Positions 24,001 to 27,857 are shown, counted from the first letter of the stretch. The stretch: DNA of 64,000 bases from Tubulanus polymorphus (GCF_964204645.1 NC_134033.1:13518155-13582154); one strand, 5' to 3'. The notes: generated by a model from the letters alone, not told the origin. Numbers and translations: made by a program.

Positions 24001-26806
24001 CAGACGAGAATGAAATAGACGAATCTGTTGCTGATGTCGACTCGGTGCTAGCCGATGTCGATGTGTCTATCGTGGTTGATGTGTTAGTTGAGGACGAAGT
24101 AGACGAATCCGTTAGTGATGTCGACTCGGTGCTCGACGAGGTCGATGTGTCTACCGTAGTTGATTTGTCAGTTGAGGATGAAGTAGACGAATCCGTTGGT
24201 GATGTCGTCTCGGTGCTCGCCGATGTCGATGTGTCTACCGTAGAGGCGCTGACAGTCGAGGATGAAGTAGACGAATCCGTTGGTGATGTCGACTCGGTGC
24301 TCGACGAGGTAGATGTGTCTACCGTTGTTGAGCTGACAGTCGAGGACGAAATAGACGAATCCGTTGGTGATATCGTCTCGGTGCTCGCCGATGTTGATGT
24401 GTCACTCGTAGTGGACGTTTCAGTCGAGGACGAAATAGACGAAACAGTTGTTGAGGTCGTATCTGTGCTCACCGGGGTCGATGTGTCTACCGTAGTAGAG
24501 CTGACAGTCGTGGATGAAATAGACGAATCCGTTGCCGATGTCGTCTCGGTGCTCGCCGAGGTCGATGTGTCTACCGTAGTGGATGTGTCAGTCGTCGAGG
24601 ACGAAGTCGACGAAACCGTTGGTGATGTCGTCTCGGTGCTCGACGAGGTAGATGTATCTACCGTAGTTGAGCTGACAGTCGAAGGAGAAGTAGATGAAAT
24701 GGTTGGTGATGTCGTTTCGGTGCTCGTCGTGGTAGATGTATCTACCGTAGTTGAGCTGACATTCGAAGGAGAAGTAGAAGAATCCGTTGGTGATGTCGTA
24801 TCGGTGCTCGACGATATCGATGTGTCTACCGTAGTGGATGTGTCAGTTGAGGACGAAGTAGACGAATCCATTGGTGATGTCGTCACGGTGCTCGCCGATG
24901 TTGATGTGTCCACCGTAGTGGTACTGGCAGTCGAGGACGAAGTTGACGAATCAGTTGTTAAGGTCGTATCGGTGCTCGCCGATGTCGATGTCGTCATCGA
25001 AGAGGGGCTGGTAGTCGAGGACGATGTAGACGAATCTATTGGTGATGTCGTCACGGTGCTCGCCGAGGTCGATGTGTCTACCGTAGTGGATGTGTCAGTC
25101 GAGGACGAAGTAGACGATTCCGTTGGTGATGTCGTCTCTGTGCTCGCCGACGTCGATGTGTCTACCGTAGAGCTGACAGTCGAGGATGAAATAGACGAAT
25201 CCGTTGGTGATGTCGCCTCGGTGCTCACCGTGGTAGATGTTTTTATCGTAGTTGAGCTGACAGTCGAAGGAGAAATAGACGAAACCGTTGGTGATGTCGT
25301 CAGGGTGCTCGCCAATGTTGATGTGTCCATCGTAGCTGATGTGTCAGTCGACGATGAAGTAGACGAATCTTTTGTGTAGGTCGTATCGGTGCTCGCCGAT
25401 ATCGATGTGGTCACCGAAGTGGGGCTGGTAGTCGAGGAAGACGACGACGAATCCGTTGGTGATGTCGTCTCGGTGCTTTCCGAGGTCGATGTGTCTACCG
25501 TTGTGGATGTGTCAGTTGAGGTCGAAGTAGACGAATCCGCTGTTAAGGTCGTATCGGTGCTCGCCAATGTCGATGTGGTCACCGACGTGGGACTGGTAGT
25601 CGAGGATGATGTTGACGAATACGTTGGTGATGTCGACGAGGTGCTCGACGAGGTCGATGTGTCTACCGTTGTTGAGCTGACAGTCGTGGATGAAATAGAC
25701 GAATCCGTTGCCGATGTCGTCTCGGTGCTCGCCGAGGTCAAAGTGTCTATCGTAGTGGATGTGTCAGTTGAGGACGAAGTAGTCGAATCCGTTGGTGATG
25801 TCGTCACGGTGCTCGCCGATGTTGATGTGTCCACCGTAGTGGAACTGGCAGTCGAGGACGAAGTTGACGAATCAGTTGTTAAGGTCGTATCGGTACTCGC
25901 CAAGGTCGATATGTCCACCGTAGTGGAGGTGTCAGTCGAGGACGAAGTAGACGAATCCGTTGTTGAGGTCGTCTCTGTGCTCGCCGACGTCGATGTGTCT
26001 ACCGTAGAGCTGACAGTCGAGGACGAAATAGACGAATCCGTTGGTGATGTTGTCTCGGTGCTCACCGTGGTAGATGTTTCTATCGTAGTTGAGCTGACAG
26101 TCGATGGAGAAGTAGACGAATCCGTTGGTGATGTCGTCACGGTGCTCGCCAATGTTGATGTGTCCATCGTAGCTGATGTGTCAGTCGAGGATGAAGTAGA
26201 CGAATCTTTTGTGTAGGTCGTATCGGTGCTCGCCGATGTCGACGTGGTCACCGAAGTGGGGCTGGTAGTCGAGGAAGACGACGACGAATCCGTTGGTGAG
26301 ATTGCCTCGCTACTCGCCGCAGTGGATGAATCAACTGTAGTGGAACTGAGAGTCGAGGATGACGTAGACAAATCCGTTGGTGAGGTCACCTCGGTAGTCG
26401 CCGATGTGGAAGTATCAACTGTAGTGGAACTGAGAGTCGAGGATGACGTAGACGAATCCGTTGGTGATGTCACCTCGGTACTAGCCGAAGTGGAAGTATC
26501 AACTGAAGTGGAGCTGAGAATCGAGGATGATGTAGACGAATCCGTTGATGTAATCTCCTTTGTACTCGCCGAGGTTGATATGTCTGTAGAGCTGACAGTT
26601 GAGGGTGACGAATCCGTTTTTGAAGTCGTCTCGGAGTTCACCGAAGTTGATGATTTTACCGTTGAGGAGCTGACAGATGTGGATATATCAGTCGTGGATT
26701 CGTTTAACATTTGCACTCTGGATGCGTTCAGGCAGCATGCTATCCATATCACTAGCAATGTCACACTTAAGTTCTTATTGGTTTTTACGTAGTTATTCAT
26801 ACCCAT
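1..26806 (-). CDS. Giant secreted mucin-like Ser/Thr repeat protein (5' part; 3' end outside window)
   Basis: The - strand frame whose codons occupy + positions 2-4, 5-7 and so on has no stop from 26860 down to the left edge, giving 8,935 codons from the ATG at 26806-26804. That ATG has A at -3 and G at +4; the preceding in-frame stop is at 26863-26861. A second in-frame ATG lies two codons later. The N-terminus carries a signal peptide with hydrophobic core LSVTLLVIWIACCLNA, then a sequon (NES), then Ser/Thr-rich sequence. The body is 28-residue repeats with 21 Ser/Thr each, one Pro (core TETTSPTDSSTSSST) and a closing VDTSTS; units alternate between VSSTT and DTSTT centres. Such density is typical of mucin O-glycosylation domains. 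No cysteine-rich or membrane domain is seen; these may lie beyond the left edge. The first repeats after the signal peptide are the most diverged. No intron is visible. Confidence 0.85.
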   Translation of the reverse strand, partial: MGMNNYVKTNKNLSVTLLVIWIACCLNASRVQMLNESTTDISTSVSSSTVKSSTSVNSETTSKTDSSPSTVSSTDISTSASTKEITSTDSSTSSSILSSTSVDTSTSASTEVTSPTDSSTSSSTLSSTTVDTSTSATTEVTSPTDLSTSSSTLSSTTVDSSTAASSEAISPTDSSSSSSTTSPTSVTTSTSASTDTTYTKDSSTSSSTDTSATMDTSTLASTVTTSPTDSSTSPSTVSSTTIETSTTVSTETTSPTDSSISSSTVSSTVDTSTSASTETTSTTDSSTSSSTDTSTTVDISTLASTDTTLTTDSSTSSSTASSTTVDTSTSASTVTTSPTDSTTSSSTDTSTTIDTLTSASTETTSATDSSISSTTVSSTTVDTSTSSSTSSTSPTYSSTSSSTTSPTSVTTSTLASTDTTLTADSSTSTSTDTSTTVDTSTSESTETTSPTDSSSSSSTTSPTSVTTSISASTDTTYTKDSSTSSSTDTSATMDTSTLASTLTTSPTVSSISPSTVSSTTIKTSTTVSTEATSPTDSSISSSTVSSTVDTSTSASTETTSPTESSTSSSTDTSTTVDTSTSASTVTTSPIDSSTSSSTTSPSSMTTSTSASTDTTLTTDSSTSSSTASTTTVDTSTSASTVTTSPMDSSTSSSTDTSTTVDTSISSSTDTTSPTDSSTSPSNVSSTTVDTSTTTSTETTSPTISSTSPSTVSSTTVDTSTSSSTETTSPTVSSTSSSTTDTSTTVDTSTSASTETTSATDSSISSTTVSSTTVDTSTPVSTDTTSTTVSSISSSTETSTTSDTSTSASTETISPTDSSISSSTVSSTTVDTSTSSSTESTSPTDSSTSSSTVSASTVDTSTSASTETTSPTDSSTSSSTDKSTTVDTSTSSSTESTSLTDSSTSSSTNTSTTIDTSTSASTESTSATDSSISFSSVSSTVDTSTSASTETTSPTDSPIPSSTVSSTTVDTSTSSSNESTSLTDSSTSSSTDTSTTIDTSTTASTETTSPTISSTSPSTVSSSTSSSTDTSTTIDTSTTVSTVTTSPTDSSTSPSTVSSTTVDTSTSSSTETTSPTVSSTSSSTTDTSTTVDTSTSASTETTSATDSSISSTNVSSTTVDTSTSVSTDTTSPTESSTSSSTDTSTTVDTSTSASTVTTSPIDSSTSSSTTSPSSMTTSTSASTDTTLTTDSSTSSSTVSSTTVDTSTSASTVTTSPTDSSSSSSTLSSSTVDTSTSVTTKVTSPTDSSTSSSTLSSTTVDTSTSATTEVTSPTDSSTSSSTLSSTTVDSSTAASTEAISPTDSSSSSSTTSPTSVTTSTSASTDTTYTKDSSTSSSTDTSTTVDISNLASTDTTLTTDSSTSSSTASFTTVDTSTSASTVTTSPMDSSTSSSTDTSTTVDTSISSSTDTTSPTDSSTSPSNVSSTTIDTSTTASTETTSPTISSTSPSTVSSTTVDTSTSSSTETTSPTVSSTSSSTTDTSTTVDTSTSASTETTSATDSSTSSSTDTSPTVDTWTSVSTKTTTQTDSSTTSSTVSSTTIDTSTSASTETTSPTDSSTSSSTDTSTTVDTSTSVSTESTTPTDSSTSSSTVSSTTVDTSTSASTETTSPTDLSTSSSTVSSTTVDTSTSASTETTSPTDSFTSSSTDTSTTVDTSTSASTETTSPTDSSTSSATVTSTTVDTSTSVSTETTTPTDSSTSSSTVSSTTVDTSTSGSTDTTSPTDSSTTSSTVSSTTVDTSTSASNDTTSPTDSFTSSSTDTSTTVDTSTSASTETTSPTDSSTSSSTDTSTTVDTSTSASTETTTPTDSSTSSSIDTSTTVDTSTSVSTETTSPTDSSTSSSTVTSTTVDTSTSVSTETTTPTDSSTSSSTVSSTTVDTSTSASTDTTSPTDSSTTSSTVSSTTVDTSTSASTDTTSPTDSSTSSSTDTSTTVDTSTSVSTETTTPTDSSTSSSTVTSTTVDTSTSVSTETTSPTDSSTSSSTDTSTTVDTSTSASTDTTSPTDSFTSSTTDTSTTVDTSTSSSIETTSATDSSTSSPTVSSTAVDTSSSASTDTTSTTDSSTSSSTVSSTTVDTSTSASTDTTSPTDSSTSSSTVSSTTVDTSTSVSTDTTSTTDLSTSSSTVSSTTVDTSTSSSTETISPTDSSTSSSTDTSTTVDTSTSASTETTSPTDSSTSSSTDTSTTVDISNLASTDTTLTTDSSTSSSTASFTTVDTSTSASTVTTSPMDSSTPSSTDTSTTVDTSISSSTDTTSPTDSSTSPSTVSSTTVDTSTSSSTETTSPTVSSTSSSTTDTSTTVDTSTSASTETTSATDSSTSSSTDTSPTVDTWTSVSTKTTTQTDSSTTSSTVSSTTVDTSTLASSETTSPTDSSTSSSTVSSTTIDTSTSASTETTSPTDSSTSSSTDTSTTVDTSTSVSTESTTPTDSSTSSSTVSSTTVDTSTSASTETTSPTDLSTSSSTVSSTTVDTSTSASTETTSPTDSFTSSSTDTSTTVDTSTSASTETTSPTDSSTSSATVTSTTVDTSTSVSTETTTPTDSSTSSSTVSSTTVDTLTSGSTDTTSPTDSSTTSSTVSSTTVDTSTSASTDTTSPTDSFTSSSTDTSTTVDTSTSASTETTSPTDSSTSSSTDTSTTVDTSTSASTDTTSPTDSSSSSSTDTSTTIDTSTTVSTETTTPTDSSTSSSIDTSTTVDTSTSVSTETTSPTDSSTSSSTVTSTTVDTSTSVSTETTTPTDSSTSSSTVSSTTVDTSTSASTDTTSPTDSSTTSSTVSSTTVDTSTSASTDTTSPTDSSTSSSTDTSTTVDISTSVSTETTTPTDSSTSSSTVTSTTVDTSTSVSSETTSPTDSSTSSSTDTSTTVDTSTSASTNTTSPTDSFTSSTTDTSTTVDTSTSSSIETTSATDSSTSSPTVSSTAVDTSSSASTDTTSTTDSSTSSSTVSSTTVDTSTSASTDTTSPTDSSTSSSTVSSTTVDTSTSVSTDTTSTTDLSTSSSTVSSTTVDTSTSSSTETISPTDSSTSSSTDTSTTVDTSTSASTETTSPTDSSTSSSTDTFTTVDTSTSVSTDTTSSTDLSTLSSTVSSTTVDTSTSSSTETTSPTDSSTSSSTETSTTVDKSTSTSTETTSPTDSSTSSSTDTSTTVDTSTSVSTDTTSSTDLSTLSSTVSSTTVDTSTSSSTETTSPTDSSTSSSTETSTTVDKSTSTSTETTSPTDSSTSSSTDTSTTVDTSTSASTDTTLTTDSSTSSSTDTSTTIDTSTSVSTDMTSPTDSSTSSSTDTSTTVDTSTSASIETTSPTDSSTSSSTDTSTTVDTSTSASTVTTSPTDSSTSSSTVSSTTVDTSTSASTDTTSPTDSSISSSTVSSTKVDTSTSASTETTSPTDSSTSSSTVSSTTVDTSTSASTDTTSPTDSSTSSSTDTSTTVDTSTSVSTDTTSPTDSSTSSSTVSSTTVDTSTSVSTETTSPTDSSTSSSTDTSTTVDTSTSASTDTTSPTDSSTSSSTYTSTSIDTSTSLSTETTTPTDSSTSSSTVSSTTVDTSTSASTDTTLTTDLSTTSSTVSSTSVDISTSSSTVTTSPTDSSTSSSTDTSTTVDTSTSVSTETTSPTDSSTSSSTDTSTTVDISSSASTDTTSPTDSSTSSTTDTSNTVDTSTSSSIETTSATDSSTSSPTVSSTAVDTSSSASTDTTSPTDSSTSSSTDTSTTIDTSTSVSTETTKPTDSSTSSSTVSSTTVDTSTSASTDTTLTTDLSTSSSTVSSTSVDTSTSSSTVTTSPTDTSTSSSSDTSTTVDTSTSVSTETTSPTDSSTSSTTDTTTTVDTSTSSSIETTSATDSSTSSPTVSSTAVDTSSSASTDTTSPTDSSTSSSTDTSTTVDTSTSVSTDTTSPTDSSTASSTVSSTTVDTASSASTDTTSPTDSSTSSSTDTSTTIDTSTSVSTETTTPTDSSTSSSTVSSTTVDTSTSASTVTTLTTDLSTTSSTFSSTSVDTSTSSSTVTTSPTDSSTSSSTDTSTTVDTSTSVSTETTSPTDSSTSSSTDTSTTVDTSSSASTDTTSTTDSSTSSSTVSSTTVDTSTSASTDTTSLTDSSTSISTVSSTTVDTSTSVSTDTTLTTDLSTTSSTVSSTSVDTSTSSSTVTTSPTDSSTSSSTDTSTTVDTSTSVSTETTSPTDSSTSSSTDTSTTVDTSTSASTDTTSPTDSSTSSTTDTSTTVDTSTSSSIETTSATDSSTSSPTVSSTAVDTSSSASTDTTSTTDSSTSSSTDTSTTVDTSTSASSDTTSPTDSSTSSSTVSSTTVDTSTSVSTDTTSTTDLSTSSSTVSSTTVDTSTSSSTETISPTDSSTSSSTDTSTTVDTSTSASTETTSPTDSSTSSSTDTFTTVDTSTSVSTDTTSSTDLSTSSSTVSSTTVDTSTSSSTETTSPTDSSTSSSTETSTTVDKSTSTSTDTTSPTDSSTSSTTDTSTTVDTSTSVSTETTSPTDSSTSSSTVSSTTVDTSTSVSTETTSPTDSSTSSSTDTSTTVDTSTSASTDTTLTTDLSTTSSTVSSTSVDISTSSSTVTTSPTDSTTSSSTEKSTTVDTPSSSTETTSPMDSSTSSSTDISTTIDTLTSASTETTSATDSSISSTTVSSTTVDTSTLSSTSSTSPTYSSTSSSTTSPTSVTTSTLASTDRTLTTDSSTSTSTDTSTTVDTSTSAITETTSPMDSSTSSSTISSTTVDTSTSSSAESTSLTDSSTSSSTDTSTTIDTSTSASTESTSATDSSISSSSVSSTVDTSTSASTETTSPTDSSISSSTVSSTTVDTSTSSSNESTSPTDSTTSSSTDTSTTVDTSTSSSTESTSPTDSTTSSSTDTSTTVDTSSSSTETTSPIDSSTSSSTDTSTTIDTLTSASSETTSATDSSISSTTVSSTTVDTSTSSSTESKSPTYSSTSSSTTSPTSVTTSTLASTDTTLTTDSSTSSSTDTSTTVDTSTSASTVTTSPTDSSTSPSTVSSTMIETSTTVSTEATSPTDSSISSSTVSSTVDTSTSASTETTSPTESSTSSSTDTSTTVDTSTSASTVTTSLIDSSTSSSTTSPSSMTTSTSASTDTTLTTDSSTSSSTVSSTTVDTSTSASTVTTSPTDSSTSPSTVSSTTVDTSTSSSTETTSPTVSSTSSSTTDTSTTVDTSTSASTETTSATDSSISSTTASSTTVDTSTPVSTDTTSTTVSSISSSTDTSTTRDTSTSASTETTSPTGSSILSSTVSSTTVDTSTSSSTESTSPTDSTTSSSTDTSTTVDTSTSSSTESTSLTDSSTSSSTDISTTIDTSTSASTETTSPTISSTSPSTLSSTTVDKSTSSSTETTSPTVSTTSSSTDTSTTVDTSTSSSTESTSLTDSSTSSSTDTSTTIDTSTSASTESTSATDSSISSSSVSSTVDTSTSASTETTSPTDSSISSSTVSSTTVDTSTSSSNESTSPTDSTTSSSTDTSTTVDTSTSSSTESTSPTDSTTSSSTDTSTTVDTSSSSTETTSPIDSSTSSSTDTSTTVDTSTSASTETTSATDSSTSSSTDTSPTVDTSTSVSTKTTTQTDSSTTSSTVSSTTVDTSTLASTETTSPTDSSTSSSTVSSTTIDTSTSASTETTSPTDSSTSSSTDTSTTVDTSTSVSTESTTPTDSSTSSSTVSSTTVDTSTSASTETTSTTDLSTSSSTVSSTTVDTSTSASTETTSPTESSTSSSTDTSTTVDTSTSASTVTTSLIDSSTSSSTTSPSSMTTSTSASTDTTLTTDSSTSSSTVSSTTVDTSTSASTVTTSPTDSSSSSSTLSSSTVDTSTSATTEVTSPTDSSTSSSTLSSTTVDSSTAASTEDISPTDSSSSSSTTSPTSVTTSTSASTDTTNTKDSSTSSSTDTSTTVNTSTLASTVTTSPTDSSTSFSTDTSTTVDTSTLASTVTISPTDSSTSPSTVSSTTIETSTTVSTETTSPTDSSISSSTVSSTVDTSTSASTETTLTTDSSISSSTDTSTTVDISTLASSDTTLTTDSSTSSSTASSTTVDISTSASTVTTSPMDSSTSSATDTSTTVDTSISSSTDTTSPTDSSTSPSTVSSTTVDTSTSSSTETTSPTVSSTSSSTTDTSTTVDTSTSASTETTSATDSSISSTTASSTTVDTSTPVSTDTTSTTVSSISSSTDTSTTRDTSTSASTETTSPTGSSISSSTVSSTTVDTSTSSSTESTSPTDSTTSSSTDTSTTVDTSTSSSTESTSLTDSSTSSSTDTSTTIDTSTSASTKTTSPTISSTSPSTVSSTTVDTSTSVSTDTTSSTDLSTSSSTETSTTVDTSTSASTDTTLTTDSSTSSSTEPSTTIDTSTSVSTETTSPTDSSTSSSTDTSTTVDTSTSVSIETTSPTDSSTSSSTVSSTTVDTSTSASTETTSPTDSSTSSSTDTSTTVDTSTSVSTETTTPKDSSTSSSTVSSTTVDTSTSASTDTTSPTDSSTSSSTDTSTTVDTSTSVSTDTTSPTDSSTSSSTVSSTTVDTSTSVSTETTSPTDSSTSSSTDTSTTVDTSTSASTDTTSPTDSSTSSSTYTSTSIDTSTSVSTETTTPTDSSTSSSTVSSTTVDTSTSASTDTTLTTDLSTTSSTVSSTSVDISTSSSTVTTSPTDSSTSSSTDTSTTVDTSTSVSFETTSPTDSSTSSSTDTSTTVDTSTSASTDTTSPTDSSTSSSTDTSTSIDTSTSVSAETTTPTDSSTSSSTVSSTTVDTSTSVSTETTSPTDSSISSSTDTSTAVDTSTSASTDTTSATDSSTSSSTDTSTTVDTSSSASTDTTSTTDSSTSSSTVSSTTVDTSTSASTDTTSPTDSSTSISTVSSTTVDTSTSVSTDTTLRTDLSTTSSTVSSTSVDTSTSSSTVTTSPTDSSTSSSTDTSTTVDTSTSVSTETTSPTDSSTSSSTDTSTTVDTSTSASTDTTSPTDSSTSSTTDTSTTVDTSTSSSIETTSATDSSTSSPTVSSTAVDTSSSASTDTTSTTDSSTSSSTDTSTTVDTSTSASTDTTSPTDSSTSSSTVSSTTVDTSTSVSTDTTSTTDLSTSSSTVSSTTVDTSTSSSTETISPTDSSTSSSTDTSTTVDTSTSASTETTSPTDSSTSSSTDTFTTVDTSTSVSTVTTSSTDLSTSSSTVSSTTVDTSTSSSTETTSPTDSSTSSSTETSTTVDKSTSTSTETTSPTDSSTSSSTDTSTTVDTSTSASTDTTSPTDSSTSSTTDTSTTVDTSTSSSIETTSATDSSTSSPTVSSTAVDTSSSASTDTTSTTDSSTSSSTDTSTTVDTSTSASTDTTSPTDSFTSSPTVSSTTVDTSSSASTDTTSPTDSSTSSSTDTSTTVDTSTSVSTETTTPKDSSTSSSTVSSTTVDTSTSASTDTTSPTDSSTSSSTDTSTTVDTSTSVSTDTTSPTDSSTSSSTVSSTTVDTSTSVSTETTSPTDSSTSSSTDTSTTVDTSTSASTDTTSTTDLSTSSSTVSSTTVDTSTSSSTETISPTDSSTSSSTDTSTTVDTSTSASTETTSPTDSSTSSSTDTFTTVDTSTSVSTVTTSSTDLSTSSSTVSSTTVDTSTSSSTETTSPTDSSTSSSTETSTTVDKSTSTSTETTSPTDSSTSSSTDTSTTVDTSTSASTDTTSPTDSSTSSTTDTSTTVDTSTSSSIETTSATDSSTSSPTVSSTAVDTSSSASSDTTSTTDSSTSSSTDTSTTVDTSTSASTDTTSPTDSFTSSPTVSSTAVDTSSSASTDTTSPTDSSTSSSTDTSTTVDTSTSVSTETTTPKDSSTSSSTVSSTTVDTSTSASTDTTSPTDSSTSSSTDTSTTVDTSTSVSTDTTSPTDSSTSSSTVSSTTVDTSTSVSTETTSPTDSSTSSSTDTSTTVDTSTSASTDTTSPTDSSTSSSTDTSTSIDTSTSVSTETTTPTDSSTSSSTVSSTTVDTSTSASTDTTLTTDLSTTSSTVSSNWVDTSTSSSTVTTSPTDSTTSSSTEKSTTVDTPSSSTETTSPMDSSTSSSTDTSTTIDTLTSASIETTSATDSSISSTTVSSTTVDTSTLSSTSSTSPTYSSTSSSTTSPTSVTTSTLASTDRTLTTDSSTATSTDTSTTVDTSTSAITETTSPMDSSTSSSTISSTTVDTSTSSSAESTSLTDSSTSSSTDTSTTVDTSTSSSAESTSPTDSSISSSTVSSTVDTSTSASTETTSPTESSTSSSTDTSTTVDTSTSASTVTTSLIDSSTSSSTTSPSSMTTSTSASTDTTLTTDSSTSSSTVSSTTVDTSTSASTVTTSPTDSSTSPSTVSSTTVDTSTSSSTETTSPTVSSTSSSTTDTSTTVDTSTSASTETTSATDSSISSTTASSTTVDTSTPVSTDTTSTTVSSISSSTDTSTTRDTSTSASTETTSPTGSSISSSTVSSTTVDTSTSSSTESTSPTDSTTSSSTDTSTTVDTSTSSSTESTSLTDSSTSSSTDTSTTIDTSTSASTETTSPTISSTSPSTVSSTTVDKSTSSSTETTSPTVSTTSSSTDTSTTVDTSTSSSTESTSLTDSSTSSSTDTSTTIDTSTSASTESTSATDSSISSSSVSSTVDTSTSASTETTSPTDSSISSSTVSSTTVDTSTSSSNESTSPTDSTTSSSTDTSTTVDTSTSSSTESTSPTDSTTSSSTDTSTTVDTSSSSTETTSPIDSSTSSSTDTSTTVDTSTSASTETTSATDSSTSSSTDTSPTVDTSTSVSTKTTTQTDSSTTSSTVSSTTVDTSTLASTETTSPTDSSTSSSTVSSTTIDTSTSASTETTSPTDSSTSSSTDTSTTVDTSSSSTETTSPTDSSTSSSTVSSTTIDTSTSASTETTSPTDSSTSSSTDTSTTVDTSTSVSTESTTPTDSSTSSSTVSSTTVDTSTSASTETTSTTDLSTSSSTVSSTTVDTSTSASTETTSPTESSTSSSTDTSTTVDTSTSASTVTTS
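3184..5703. repeat. Recent 1,260-bp (15-unit) higher-order tandem duplication
   Basis: The block at about 3184-4443 is repeated at 4444-5703 with an exact offset of 1,260 bp. Line-by-line comparison shows only a handful of substitutions, for example at the CGCAGTGG/CGTAGTGG, CGGAACTC/CGGTACTC and CCGTCGG/CCGTTGG positions. A further partial copy, about 5881-6125, matches 5041-5285 at an offset of 840 bp (10 units). This is the signature of recent unequal exchange within the mucin array. Confidence 0.9.
17690..22820. repeat. Tandem duplication of a ~2.5-2.6 kb segment inside the array
   Basis: About 17690-20300 and 20300-22820 carry the same ordered series of unit variants. The offset is 2,607 bp early in the block and 2,523 bp later, because one 84-bp unit (near 18810-18890) is present only in the left copy. 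The left copy has two more units near its right end. Block borders are approximate because neighbouring units are so similar. Confidence 0.75.
26738..26806 (-). other. Signal peptide of the mucin-like protein
   Basis: Reading leftward from 26806, a short polar/basic stretch (NNYVKTNKN) is followed by the hydrophobic core SVTLLVIWIACCL and a plausible cleavage region around LNA/SR. The unique, non-repetitive sequence here ends the repeat array exactly where a secreted protein should begin. The same bases read on the + strand give a meaningless tail to the antisense frame. Confidence 0.8.
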
Positions 26807-27768
26807 TGTGTTCACAAATTTGATAAGGTGTGCCTTAATTCTTTTTTTATTCCTTTTTACTCAATACATCTCTGAGAATGATGCAAACGTCTCCATTCTT
26901 CCGATCTTTGTAAAATTGTAACTTGTAATTTTCCACAAAAATCGTTCTTCAAATAAACCTGGCGATTATGGTTCGATTATTTTTCTTATATTTTCAAAAA
27001 TATGAAATAATTGTTTGACCAGTAGTTTCACATTGTTATACTCAGTAAATCATTTTCTTACCTGACCATTGGATTGTTTGTATTTTCGATTGTCTCTAAA
27101 CTACAATCTGTGGAAACTGTTGAGTTATCCTTCACGTAAAATGAATATTCTGACCTTTAATTGAATTTTGGTTAATGATTATTCCTCGGTGTGATGTCCC
27201 AGGACGAAGTTTTAGTATATAATTCGACGCGCCTTTAATAAGCTACGAACTATGTATGGGAGATTTACGCGGGTTTCGTTGACATAGTTGTTTAAAAAAA
27301 ATATGGGTGTAACCCATAATTACTGAACCGTGTAGTAGTAAAAAACTGATTTACTTTTATTCTTCATATTATAACGAACATTAGCGGCAATGTTAAATAT
27401 GTGTTACGTGCCTTTGAACAAATACTATCCGGTTTTTTGGGCGTATACCGGTATTTTGTCAATGAACCTCACATTGTAACGTTTAACATTGTAAGAGTTA
27501 TTCATATATTTAGGTATATATGTAGGTACGTATGTTAGCGTCGTACATCCACAAAATTCTGATTTCCAATGTCGATTTCCGACATCCATCCACATTAAAC
27601 GTTTTAATTGCTTGCACACAAATACTTAAACAGTAAAAGGCACACGACGGAGGGAAATAGTTACACAGTTTCCGTGTTTCCACGCATCGAGTGCGTCTGG
27701 CTTCGATGAATGATGATGCTCACAGAATCAAAAAAACAGGAATCAATGGTTTGAAAAACAATACTATT
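26807..27768. promoter_or_regulatory. Intergenic region / candidate mucin promoter
   Basis: This spacer lies between the mucin start and the end of the lectin gene. Two - strand TATA-like sequences are present: AAAATATAAGA at 26994-26984, about 180 bp before the mucin ATG, and a TATATA at about 27216. Either could set the start site, or there could be an untranslated first exon. The AATAAA at about 26952 on the + strand is not needed by any gene I call. Nothing else recognisable was seen. Confidence 0.3.
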
Positions 27769-27774
27769 TTTATT
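27769..27774 (-). terminator. Poly(A) signal for the lectin gene
   Basis: AATAAA reads leftward from 27774, about 84 nt after the stop codon. Another AATAAA overlaps the stop codon itself and is a less likely choice. Confidence 0.55.
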
Positions 27775-27857
27775 GTTTCAATTTGCATTTTTGTGTCCTC
27801 TCCATTAACGATACAACAATATACAACACGTATAAATTCTAAGAAAAATCGTATGTT

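Larger units (their letters stand above)
1..26640. repeat. 84-bp tandem array (about 315-320 units)
   Basis: The unit is 84 bp. Its length changes only in whole codons: some units lose one codon, and one recurrent variant gains one. The array is visibly more GC-rich than its AT-rich flanks. Units fall into recurring variant types that recur in the same order, giving higher-order repeats. Homogeneity is high in the middle. Units between about 22850 and 26640, and particularly the last few before 26640, are the most divergent, as expected at an array edge. The array continues past position 1. Confidence 0.97.

Noticed and set aside
1-26640. CRISPR-like or non-coding satellite explanation of the array
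   Set aside because: Units are contiguous with no spacers, indels are whole codons, and the array is capped by a signal-peptide coding sequence. A eukaryotic coding tandem repeat fits better.
15-26792. + strand Val/Asp/Glu repeat frames (five in-frame stops) as a giant acidic protein
   Set aside because: The - strand frame through the same DNA has no stops, a signal peptide and mucin composition. The + frame has stops, no start outside the array, and a C-terminus that is the complement of the - strand signal peptide.
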